The notes beneath the pieces were generated by a model that saw only the letters and a list, made by a program, of their open reading frames with translations, was not told where the DNA came from and did not search any database. 64,000 nt of DNA from contig CM066037.1 in NCBI GenBank assembly GCA_033557465.1, forward strand, positions 513,910,686 through 513,974,685, read 5' to 3'. How positions within the stretch are numbered: position 1 is the first letter of the stretch; each line of letters begins with the position of its first letter. Below, one piece after another: positions 54,082-62,719 of the stretch. The translations under genes were made by a program, and so were the position numbers. The stretch is from Ichthyophis bannanicus. Lineage: Eukaryota > Chordata > Amphibia > Gymnophiona > Ichthyophiidae.

Positions 54082-54504
54082 GAGTGGACGAATTGTATAT
54101 AACAACGGGGCTGCATCAATGTGAGAATTTTCACTAGTAGTACAGCATTAGCATACAGCATTTTCAGCTTGCGGCATCATATTTAAAGGAAACTAGTAGG
54201 CATTCTGTGTTTTACATACCTAATTGATGAGTGAGTCACGTGAACACTTCATTGACTATTCGGACTGCTATAAAAAGTTGCAAACCTGAGCATTCCGCAT
54301 GCACGGCGCTTTTCCAACAGTTGGTTAAACAAGTAAAGAGATAGAATATAGGAAGACACGAAAGGTCGGCAGCATCGTCTTGTAGTGAGTACTATAGGAA
54401 AAGGTTCACGTATAAGGGTGTACATTGACAAACAAGTTAGTTTGTGTTTAACGTTTTATCAAATGTCACATATTGTTTTCTCAGCATGAACTTAAGGCAA
54501 TGAG

Positions 54505-54550
54505 GCTCCCCTGATGAAACCACAGGCCGTGAAACGCCACAGTGGGACCC
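54505..54550 (+). ncRNA. hammerhead-ribozyme-like core
   Basis: CTGATGA, a 13-nt segment (AACCACAGGCCGT), GAAAC, then CCAC-A-GTGG that can form a tiny third stem. The conserved uridine-turn and GAAA boxes are in the right order and spacing. The stem between them is poorly paired (only outer AC/GU or inner CC/GG), and I cannot place the cleavage base or a convincing stem I, so activity is not shown. Confidence 0.45.
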
Positions 54551-54655
54551 CAATGAGAGCGTCGGGAACTCAGTGGAACTCAGTGGAATTAGCATACAGA
54601 CTCCAATCTATGCAATACTTCCGAGAGCTTGGATTGCAGCAGCTAAGTGCCAGTT

Positions 54656-54948
54656 AAGTGCCAGTTTTTTGGAATATATGAATGATCCTGGCATATACGC
54701 TCTATGACACCAAGCCTTAAAGACTGATATTATCACTTTTAGTAGTGCGGGGGATGTTCTAAAAAATAGGTTTCCATAAAGAGGTCATTGATGTGATTAT
54801 CAGCTACAGCTGTGGAGAGTATACTCTATTAGCCCGGCTGGCTAGAAACTGAGACCTTTGGAAATCTGAAGATATGATAAGTAAACACTTAAGTAGCTGA
54901 GGTATATTAATGTATTATTTTGTTATTTTTGAGCGCAACCCTAGATAT
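54656..54948. repeat. right inverted arm
   Basis: Reverse complement of 53788-54081. An 11-bp word, TAAGTGCCAGT, is doubled at its inner edge (54645-54666). Confidence 0.9.
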
Positions 54949-54962
54949 CACACTAAACACAA
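54949..54962. repeat. target-site duplication, right copy
   Basis: CACACTAAACACAA, identical to 53739-53752. L2-like 3' UTR resumes here. Confidence 0.9.
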
Positions 54963-55050
54963 GACTTTGTGATCGTTTGCTGTGTAGACCGCCTTGATTG
55001 AAGGATAAGGCGGTATAGAAATCTGTTTAAATAAATAAATAAATAAAATC

Positions 55051-55858
55051 TGCCCTCTATTTAAAGCACAGAGCAGACACTTACTGCATGGGTCCTGTTA
55101 CATGCATTGGCAGATGTCAAGGTATATAACACAGGTCCCATCCAGAAAAGAAAACGTATACTGGCTGCCATGTGGCACAACACCTGCCCCCTCCCATTTA
55201 TAACCCCTCCTGTTAGCATAACCCCCTCTTCAGCACCTCCCACTTCTATAAAGCAAATACCAATGCAACTGCCTTCTTCAGCACTCCCCTCCATTGGAAA
55301 TACAAGCCATTTCTAAATAAATCCCCTGACCCCAACCAGCTAGCTCCCAAGAATAGCAACTGCCCACATGCTTTTCCCTAGGATCTACCTGAGGAGTGGT
55401 CCAAGCAGAGATGGAGGCAGAAGCAGTCCCCCTTTGCTCCTAACTCATCTGCTAGGGGATCTAAAATGGCACTGGTAACCTCTAGTGGTAGTCTGGTGAT
55501 GGTGTTAAGTGCAGCTGTCACAGGCTGACACACCCACTCTCCGCTTCGATCCCACCCCAATCCTACCCCATAATGCTAAAAACAGCTACCATGGAATTTT
55601 TACTGCACTGTCTGCTGTTAGCTCCTGGTAGCAGTTACCATGGGTTGTTAGTGTGAAGCTACCCCCACAGTAACTATTACTGCAGTTTAGTAAAAGGACT
55701 CCTTTATGTTTTCAGGGGTAGAGTGGGTAGGATTCACCCATCCTGAAAAACATTTGAAAAAAGCAGATGATTGCATTATTGAAAATGGTTGTGCTGGGCC
55801 CAGGTTTTGTTTTTTTTGGGGGGGGGGGGAGGGGGGGGGGGTTGTGTCTTCTGTATCC
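55051..55858. other. unassigned; MITE-like end and G runs
   Basis: CAGTTTAGTAAAAGGACTCC at 55684 resembles the hAT-type MITE end at 60.82 kb, with CAGTTACCATGG and CAGCTACCATGG words at 55585-55645, so 55560-55705 is probably a MITE remnant. A T run plus two G runs lie at 55810-55841. Confidence 0.4.
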
Positions 55859-55862
55859 AAAA

Positions 55863-56110
55863 AGTGAGGTTACCTAGCGTAACAGGGGTTCTCCATGGAC
55901 TGCAGTATGAGTCAGCCATGCATAGGTGTATCATCTCCCAGGTCTTGCCCTTCCTGCCTCAGTCTTTCCCTAGATGGGCAGGCTTGCCCGAAGGGGAGGT
56001 GGGTGGGATGGCATGGCTGACTCATACTGCTGTCTGTGGAAAACCCACATTATGGTAAGTAACCTCACTTTCTCCATGGACAAGCAGTCTGAGTCAGCCA
56101 CGTCTAGGTG
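55863..56110. repeat. DIRS terminal inverted and direct repeats
   Basis: 55863-55922 (GTGAGGTTACCTAGCGTAAC, then GGACTGCAGTATGAGTCAGC) pairs in reverse with 56013-56072 over about 60 bp with some mismatches. The word TCTCCATGGAC, with TGAGTCAGCCA after it, recurs directly at 55890 and 56070. Such mixed inverted and direct repeats at the end fit DIRS termini, where the circular junction is rebuilt. Confidence 0.65.
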
Positions 56111-56518
56111 ACTGCTGAGCTGGGATGTGGTGGGGAGGTAGTTATAGATTTTATCCTGTATACAGACCCCCACCACATCCACAGGAGCTGTGGTAGGAAG
56201 AGCCCGTGAGAGGAATGTACTCCAGAAAAAACCCCATGTAAATTCAGAGCATAATGCCAGGTTTACTCAGATGTGCACCATTGAATCATATCAAACCAGA
56301 ACAAGCAAACCAGGGTGAACAACTATCAAACAGAACAACTGCAACAAATCTAACAACTATATCAAAACCGTGCCGGAGGAAGCAACAATGAAACCAGGCT
56401 GCACTTTGCGCGTAAAGGCAGCATCTGATATGCCTCGAAGCATTACAGTCAGGCATTGGGTCCATTTCCTTTCTTTTTTTTCAGTCACTGCCCTTGGCAG
56501 GGTTCCAGGGTGGGTGTA

Positions 56519-57220
56519 CTAGTGGGACCCTCGAGCTGCAAAATCCTGCCACTCTGCTGTGTGTACAACCACCTGTCCGAAGGAGGTGGAGGAGTCCAGA
56601 GGGTGGTTGAGGCAGTAGTGTTTGGTGAATGTGTGGATGGAGGCCCAGGTGGCTACGTTGCAGATGTCCATGGGTGATGTGGCATTCAGGTGTGCCAGGG
56701 TGGCTGCCATCACATGTAGTTGGTGTATGTGCACCCTTTCCCTTGGGTGGATGTCAGCATGTATGTGGCAGTATGCGATGCAGTCTGAAAGCCATCTGCA
56801 TAGCTTACGTTTTGTCACCAGTGTGCCCGGTCTGTTTGGGTCATAGGCTAGGAACAGTTGCGATGTCCTCCGAGTGGCCTTCATTCTGTCAATGGAAATC
56901 TGGAGGGTGTGGGTGCAGTCTGTGTGGAGGCGGTGTTCCTCCTGCATCATGTGTGGCTCCGGGTGGAAGCTGGGGAGCATAATCACTTGGTTGATGTGAG
57001 AAGCTGAGGCTACCTTAGGGAGAAACTTAGGTTGTGTCCTGAGAATGGCCCAGTCATGCTGGATCTTTATGTAGGGCGGGTAGTTTACCAGAGCTTGGAG
57101 CTTGCTGAGGTGATCTCCATCAGGAAGATGGCTTTCCATGTGAGAAATTTGAGGTGTGCCTGTCCGAGGGGTTCGAACAGGTGGCTTGTTAGCTGCTGCA
57201 GGACAATGTTGAGGTCCCAC
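56519..57220 (-). pseudogene. DIRS tyrosine recombinase
   Basis: It joins the circular cDNA to the genome through a 3'-phosphotyrosine. The 233-residue open frame has 'MKATRRTSQLFLAYDPNRPG' (first catalytic Arg region), 'LVTKRKLCRWLSDCIAYCH', 'RVHIHQLHVMAATLAHL' and 'DICNVATWASIHTFTKHYCL' (nucleophilic Tyr in HTFTKHY). In family members the third block reads HxTR; here it is HQLH, so the second catalytic Arg is His, a CpG-type change. The frame is otherwise open to 57220, where the DIRS N-terminal part of the domain shows. Inactive as read. Confidence 0.85.
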
Positions 57221-57539
57221 CCCAGTGTTGGTGGCTTCACTGGGGGCCCAGATGGTTGAGGTTGCATATGAACTAGGCCACCAAGGGGTGTGCCGAGATG
57301 GATTTGCTGTTGACCTTGTCGTGGTATGCCGCTATGGTGCTCAGGTGCCTCCTGATCAATGAGAGAGAGAGGGTACTGCAGGAGTGCGGGAATGGGATAG
57401 CCAAAGGGATTTTGCTGTTTGGTCTCATACCATGCATAGAACCATTCTCATTTTGTGGCATAGGAATGCTGGGTTATGGGGCATCTGGCTGCCAGGAGCC
57501 TCACTATGATGTCTTGTGATAGGTGGTGCGATCTCAGCG

Positions 57540-58620
57540 TCACCCACTCAATATCCACACGGTCAGTGCCAGTGACTTCAGGTTGGCGTGGAGCATGCGT
57601 TCATCGTCCTGTGTGATGAGATCTGGGTAAGTTGGCAGGTTCAGGTACCTGCTGGATAGCTGCAGTATCTGTGGAATCATGGTTGCCTTGGCCAGAAGGG
57701 CACTATGAAAGATTACTATTACCCTGTCTTGTGTGGTCTTCTGGAGGGCCTTGGATATGAGTGGAGTTGGTGGGTAGGCATAACAGGACTGTGAGCCCCA
57801 ATTGATCAAGAATGCATCCACAGCTGTCCTGTGGGTGGAAGGTTATTTGGAGCAGAAGGCTTGACATTTGGTATTGTCTTCACTGGAAAGAGGTCCATTG
57901 ATGAGCATCCCCAAAGCTGGAAGAGGTATGAGGTGACAGAGGGTTTTAGAGACCGTTTGTAAGGCACAAGCTGCTGGCCGAGGCTGTCCACTAGTGTGTT
58001 GTCATTCCCGGGCAGGTATCCCGCCTGGAGATGAGATCCTATGGAGACGGCGAAGGTCCAAATCCGATAGGCCTCCTTGCACAGTGGTTGCGAGCCTGTG
58101 CCTCCTTGCTTGTTGATGTAGAACATGGCCACTTGGTTGTCCATTTGAACAAGGATGGCCCTCTTTTGAATCCATGGTTAGAATTCCCACAGAGCATTTC
58201 CAATGACCCCACGTTTGAGGAGGTTGATGTGGAGCCACATCTCGGCTGGGGTTCAGGTTACCCTAGTGCAGAGGTCAAGGAGGTGTGCTCCCCATCCACT
58301 CTTTGATGCATCAGTAGTAAGCATGATCTGGGTTTGGGGGTTTGTAAGGGCCCTTCTTTGCTTAGATTCTGCCTCGTCTTCCAACAGTTGAGGGTTCTCT
58401 GGGTATGGAGGTCTACGGGTATCTTGTGGTGCAGGTGCATCCTGTGCTGGTCCCAGCATCTTTGGAGGTATCATTGGAGTTGGAGCATGTGGAGTGTGGC
58501 ATGTGGGATGACATGGACAGCTGCTGCTAGTTGTCCAAGAAGGTGTAGGAAAGAGTGTGCCGATGTTGAGTCTGCCTCTGCAACCTGAGTGGCCAAGGAG
58601 AAAATCTTATCCTCCCTGAG
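57540..58620 (-). pseudogene. DIRS RT end and RNase H
   Basis: Frames together give 'EDKIFSLATQVAEADSTSA' and 'FLHLLGQLAAAVHVIPHATL' (58490-58610, RT connection), 'QIMLTTDASKSGWGAHLLD' (58265-58325, first RNase H Asp), 'MDNQVAMFYINKQGGTGSQ' (58085-58144, the TDN block, with Thr changed to Met), 'LQAGYLPGNDNTLVDSLGQQ' (57970-58030, the usual ADxLSR block) and 'DAFLINWGSQSCYAYPPTPL' (57755-57815). RNase H cleaves the RNA strand of the RNA-DNA hybrid. Frame changes lie near 58,250 and 58,480. Confidence 0.85.
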
Positions 58621-58914
58621 GTGGCGTGGATCTGGTGTGAATGTTCTGTTATCTTGCCTGAGGGGGGGGGGGAGGCAGGTGGTTTATTTAGGAACCAGAT
58701 ATGGAACCCCTGGTGAATGATCTTGAAGACCCAGCGGTCGGTAGAGATGTCCACCCAAGCCTTCACAAAGAAGGAGATTCAGTCTCCCACTGTCACTGCC
58801 CTCTGGGCCAGTGGTCAAAAACCTAGAGTTGCTTTTGTGGATGAGGAGGGCTGGGACCTTTGCTGCTTCCTCTCCCTTTGTCGTGGCTCGTGATGGTAGG
58901 AAGTCTGGTATCAC
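58527..58914 (-). pseudogene. DIRS pre-RT segment, RT palm deleted
   Basis: The minus frame reads 'KAWVDISTDRWVFKIIHQGF' and 'IWFLNKPPASPPP', the block just before the RT fingers in DIRS proteins. The next residues are already the RT connection ('TEHSHQIH...' in this frame; 'EDKIFSLA' in another). The whole finger and palm part, including the YxDD box, is absent, and the G run at 58663-58676 marks the join. Confidence 0.7.
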
Positions 58915-59024
58915 TGGATTTTCTGATAACCAGAGTCCCAGGCAATGTCCACGGTTCTTTTATCTCACCTTCTTTTCCAAAAACAGGACCTCTGGCGATG
59001 AGGTCCGGTCAGGTGTCTCAGAAC

Positions 59025-59411
59025 TCATGGCATAGGGTGACCGCTGGGCTGGGGTGGCACTGCAGAGGGGCATGTTGTGGGGGACAGATCCTGGGGGCAC
59101 TGTTGTGCGAGTTGCTGTTGTGCCATAAATCTTCCCCAGAATTTCATCAGCTCAGGATGTTGTAAGGCAGTCCTGGGTTCACTATTGCAGTCTTTTAACC
59201 CCCCCCCCCTGCACTTGATGTTGAGGTTTGTGCCTCTGTTCCATTCTGGAGGGGTCGTGCCGGAGCAGTCTTTTGGATGGCAGGGCTGTGGTTCTTCCAT
59301 GGAGGCTCCTGGGCTGGGGAGGAGAGGGGCAAGCTGTGCCTGAGCCATCTGTCTCGGTAGCATTCTCGGTGGGAGGGGCTGCAATGATGATGGTGGGAGG
59401 AGCTTGAACAT
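59025..59411 (-). pseudogene. DIRS gag-like Pro/Gln-rich frame
   Basis: A 128-residue frame rich in Pro, Gln and Leu ('LLPPSSLQPLPPRMLPRQMA'), lying where the DIRS first ORF is expected. No domain is recognisable; the assignment is positional. Confidence 0.4.
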
Positions 59412-59520
59412 CCGTGGCCTCTGGAATCTTGGTGCCGGTGTTCAGACCTGATGTTACCTTCATGTGTGATAGAATACAGATCTTTCCAGATGTGTCCAAG
59501 TGGATGCAGCCTAGGAGGAA

Positions 59521-60069
59521 GAAAATTTTAGAGCTTTGTTCCGAGGTTTTAGTCTTGGTTGTGAAGTTTCAATGAGGTTTCCATGTAAATGTGTGCATTT
59601 CTATCAAAATAGAACATATTTCTTTGAGCCCTTCCAACTACGCTTCTTTCTGGATATGCAGAAACTGCAGGGTTGATTCTGGGAGATAATTTGGGCTATT
59701 AATGTATGCTTTGCCGATACATTACACTGAGTAGGAAGTATCTTTTTCTTTCTTTTTCCCGTCTTCCCACAGGTTCTTAAATTTTGGATCCTTCCTAGTG
59801 ACTGACTATAATTACATTCTATTAATGATCCTTGTTGGATTTATTATATACTGTATGTCTCTTTTCCTTTTTTCTGGTGTGACAATGGAATGTCAGTTTC
59901 TTGTTCCAAGGTTCTCCTTTGTGCATTGTAAAATTTAATAAATAATATAAATCATAAAGTGCTGCATTCGAAGAAGTACATTCACTGAATGTTTAGGTTT
60001 TTTTTTAAATATGCTCCTTGTGACCTTAAGCAAGTCACTTGATCCTCCATTGCCTCAGGTACAAACTTA
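59521..60069. other. unassigned; LINE-tail-like end at 59930
   Basis: A pyrimidine-rich stretch, then TTGTGCATTGTAAAATTTAATAAATAATATAAA (59925-59957), which resembles a plus-strand LINE 3' end without a hairpin. No coding block is visible. Confidence 0.35.
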
Positions 60070-60842
60070 AGGGACCTTTTACTAAAGTGAACTAAACAAT
60101 TAACACATGTTTTTGCATGTGTTAACTGTGCATAAGGGCTCATGGTCAGGCATACATATATTTCTTTTTATTTGTTTATGTATTTATTTATTTAGATCAC
60201 ATATCATTTTTTTATGTTTGCACTTATTTCAGTTATGCCCCTTTTTAATTGGGATCCTATGTTTTTTACTTATGTCATGTTCAGTATTTATTGTTCTCCA
60301 TTGTTTATTTTATAAAGTATGCTGTTTTATTATATTTATTGTATGAGGCTTTTCCTCCTGAAGGCAGCACATGCTGAAACATGTTGGGGTGAACTTCAAT
60401 AAATGTTGGATCTACTGCCAATAGATTCTCCGCTCTTTTTTGTATGTATCTTGTTTTCTGCATGAGATATTGCTCTTCTTTGGACTCCTGGTACCATGCA
60501 GGCATGACAGTTGCCATGTGTTAATTTACGCGTCAATTGCAAATCATTCATTGGGGTAGGGATAGAGAGTGGGCATAAAGATCTCATTGCTGTTCACATG
60601 GTGGAACATTTTGCATGCTGTTAATGTTGCAATTAGCACGGGTCCACCAAACACCACCTCAGTCAGTGTCATTGGGTGCGACCATGGTAACTGCACTGCA
60701 CATTCCCTCTGTAACTAACTGCCAGGAACATACTAGCCAGGCCCCCAACAGTTACCACAGAGGAGTTTCACTTAATGTACATTTGATTAAGTGCTAAATG
60801 CAGTTAAGTGCAAAAAACTAACAGTTTAGTAAAGAGCCCTTA
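60070..60842. mobile_element. hAT-type MITE with a nested insertion
   Basis: The left end TAAGGGACCTTTTACTAAAG (60069) is the inverse of the right end CAGTTTAGTAAAGAGCCCTTA (60822-60842). Between them, GTTAACTGTGCA/TGTGTTAATT words appear on both sides. The centre (60154-60498) is a separate insertion. hAT assignment is from the CTTTTACTAAA-type end only. Confidence 0.5.
60147..60505. mobile_element. Penelope-like short copy with decayed hammerhead signature
   Basis: The 7-bp word CAGGCAT stands at 60147-60153 and 60499-60505. The insert contains CCTCCTGAAGGCAGCACATGCTGAAACATGTTGGGG (60354-60389), which fits the hammerhead plan CTGA(TGA)-stem-GAAAC with the second TGA lost and GCA/TGC pairing. 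It parallels 54.5 kb at a greater age. Confidence 0.4.
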
Positions 60843-62300
60843 GATTGTAAGCACTCTGGGGACAGAAAAACATCTACTCTTCCCAAATATAACTCGCTTT
60901 GAACTACTATTTAAAAGGTAGAAGCTAAAAATCCATTCCTAAATAATAGATAAGTTAGATGATCCGAAGTGGGTTCAGATTAAGTTACAACTGACCTCGA
61001 TTTCAAAACTAGAGGAAAAATTATTTTCTTTCATATATGATTAGACTGTGACCTAATTCTAGGATGGATAGTCAAAGTTTAAACTTCTACCTTAAAAACT
61101 CATTCATCAAGCTCTGTTAAACTTTTTCAATTTTATAAATTCATTAACTTTTCCGGGATTGAAATTGTAATTTAAATTTTGACCTTTACACACCATTAAA
61201 ACAATGTAACTCAACTGCTTAGGCCTAGAAGCGTACATGGGACAGGAAGACTGAAAGAAGCCAATCTGGTTCTTGCATTTTAATATATTTTCTAGTAATT
61301 GTGACTTCAGATTTTGTTTAGTTTACAATAATTTATGCACCTATGAAATTTTATCATCATCATTTCAGGTCTCTACTTGCAATATTTCTGAAAGTAACAT
61401 GCAAACTATGAAGAAACCAAGATCAGACAAGGTAAGTTAGAAGAAACAAAGTAGGTATTCACACAACCCTAAAGCACTAAAGGAACATTGCTCTCAATCA
61501 GAAGCCATTCCTTTTGCTATAGTGGTGGTAAATAAATTAATAGAAAAGCGCCAAATTCGTCTGTGCTGGTCAGAATCAACTCCCCACCCCTGTAAACCAT
61601 GGACCGTTGAACTGCAAACCCTAAACATATGTCAAAGATTTGTATGGGCCTATCTCTTGAAAAAAATAATGCAATGCAGAAAGTCCATATTGAGTAGCTG
61701 TCATGCTCACATTCAGTCTTGAAAATTCACATTGGATAGAAGCTGATTTTAACTTTCTGGCAGGCACAAAAACACAGTCGCAGATTTTCATGTTGCCGTG
61801 CATCCTTTCAGCTATTCAATGAAAATCTATCTGCTGTCATCAAGCATTTGCTAGCTCCCTTCTGTGCTCAGTTTATTGTGGATAGAATGAAAGAATGGAC
61901 TGGCATAATTAACTAAGCAGGGGAACCTTTGGTCAGAGTTATGAAAAGCTGGAAAGACGGACTGCTGAGCACATTGGAAAAGCAAGCATGGCAAAGTATT
62001 TTTTTATCTTTTTTTAGTTTTGTATTCCTTGAAGGGAAAAGAAAAGTTTGTGTTTCTTTTCTCTGATTCTTTTCTTGAAAGGAATAAAGCTCCAGGGTGC
62101 ATTATATTGAACAACGTTCATCTTCGTTACATTAGATAATCAATGTAACGTATATGGTCTAAGTTAGAGGGTAGCACCTGGCATACACGATCATGTGGAT
62201 GAGCATCATGCTTTAATTTCCAAGAAAGGAAAAAAAAATCTGACAGGAGGAAGCAGGCGTATAAAAGAATACTTTCAATTTTCCTCTTATGGCTCCTATT
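60843..62300. other. repeat-free sequence, candidate intron
   Basis: I recognise no repeat over about 1.45 kb, the least repeat-like part of the window. It contains the candidate exon at 61369-61431. Confidence 0.4.
61369..61431 (+). other. candidate 63-nt host exon
   Basis: TCATCATTTCAG precedes and AAG/GTAAGTTA follows, good acceptor and donor forms. The 63 nt are open in phase 0 (21 codons: VSTCNISESNMQTMKKPRSD and K). Such motifs also arise by chance in intron-sized DNA; no neighbouring exon is seen. Confidence 0.22.
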
Positions 62301-62309
62301 GAATACAAC

Positions 62310-62520
62310 ACGTAGAGGTCTGTATTCAGCCTCTAGATTAATGTATAATTTGAAACATATATCTGTTCAGCAATGCTATTCATTTAAGTAGTGGTGCTAA
62401 ATATACGTGTATAACTTGACACATCTAAGTTAGATGTATCAAGTTATATGCCTCCCCCTTAGAAGCATCACATATGAATAATGGCTGAATACTAGCACTT
62501 AGAGGCATGTGTGGGACCTA
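62310..62520. repeat. MITE-like inverted repeat
   Basis: TGTATTCAGCCTCTA (62320) against ATGGCTGAATACTAG (62481), with the palindromic ACATCTAAGTTAGATGT at the centre (62421-62437). Confidence 0.45.
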
Positions 62521-62719
62521 GTAACAAATAACCCATGCTAACCATTAGCCCAATGTAGGAAGCATGCCCCTACAATGGATAAATAGCACCTTGGAAGGCC
62601 CTTAGCCCTGCCTACTTTCTGAATTGGCATATGATCATTTTGGCCATATGAATCATCTATACCACCCACCAACCATGTAAGTGGCTTTTGATTATTGATC
62701 TCATGATATTTGAAATAAA

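Larger units (their letters stand above)
53753..54948. mobile_element. young Penelope/retrozyme-like element, 293-bp inverted arms
   Basis: A 1,196-bp insertion between 14-bp duplications. It has two inverted arms that I read as identical (53788-54081 and 54656-54948), a 35-nt extension beyond the left arm only (53753-53787), and a central region of about 570 bp without coding frames. The centre contains CTGATGA (54511-54517) and GAAA (54531-54534), the conserved core of hammerhead ribozymes. Published Penelope-like elements are known for terminal repeats in inverted or direct order, asymmetric extensions and hammerhead motifs, and variable target duplications. This points to a non-autonomous relative. 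A DNA transposon is less likely: the 14-bp duplication is long and the termini are asymmetric. Confidence 0.65.
52531..55050 (+). mobile_element. L2-like LINE (family B), split by a young insertion
   Basis: A plus-strand LINE, 5'-truncated at the RT, with 3' UTR, hairpin and (AAATA)n tail. The 3' UTR is cut at 53752 by an insertion and resumes at 54949. Hairpin arms CCGCCTT (54989-54995) and AAGGCGG (55007-55013) precede TATAGAAATC and AAATAAATAAATAAATAAA (to about 55048). Its coding frame is nearly undamaged, so it is the youngest L2-like copy here. Confidence 0.88.
55860..59520 (-). mobile_element. DIRS-type retrotransposon, internally deleted
   Basis: DIRS elements use an RT/RNase H and a tyrosine recombinase and integrate as circles without target duplications. 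Read on the minus strand: Pro-rich gag-like sequence (59025-59411), pre-RT (58530-58770), RT connection (58450-58620), RNase H (57820-58400), a post-RNase H block (57540-57821), recombinase (56519-57220) and a terminal region with nested repeats (55860-56140). The catalytic RT palm is missing at a G run (58663-58676). This is a dead copy of a group known to be abundant in amphibians. Confidence 0.85.

Noticed and set aside
53739..54962. Reading the inverted-arm element as an ordinary MITE
   Set aside because: A 14-bp duplication, one-sided 35-nt extension and hammerhead-like core fit poorly with cut-and-paste DNA elements.
56622..56982. Plus-strand frames of 74-117 residues
   Set aside because: They are shadows of the minus-strand DIRS recombinase, which has clear motifs.
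61621..61803. Minus 60-residue frame overlapping the candidate-exon region
   Set aside because: No motif, and it conflicts with the splice-signal orientation.
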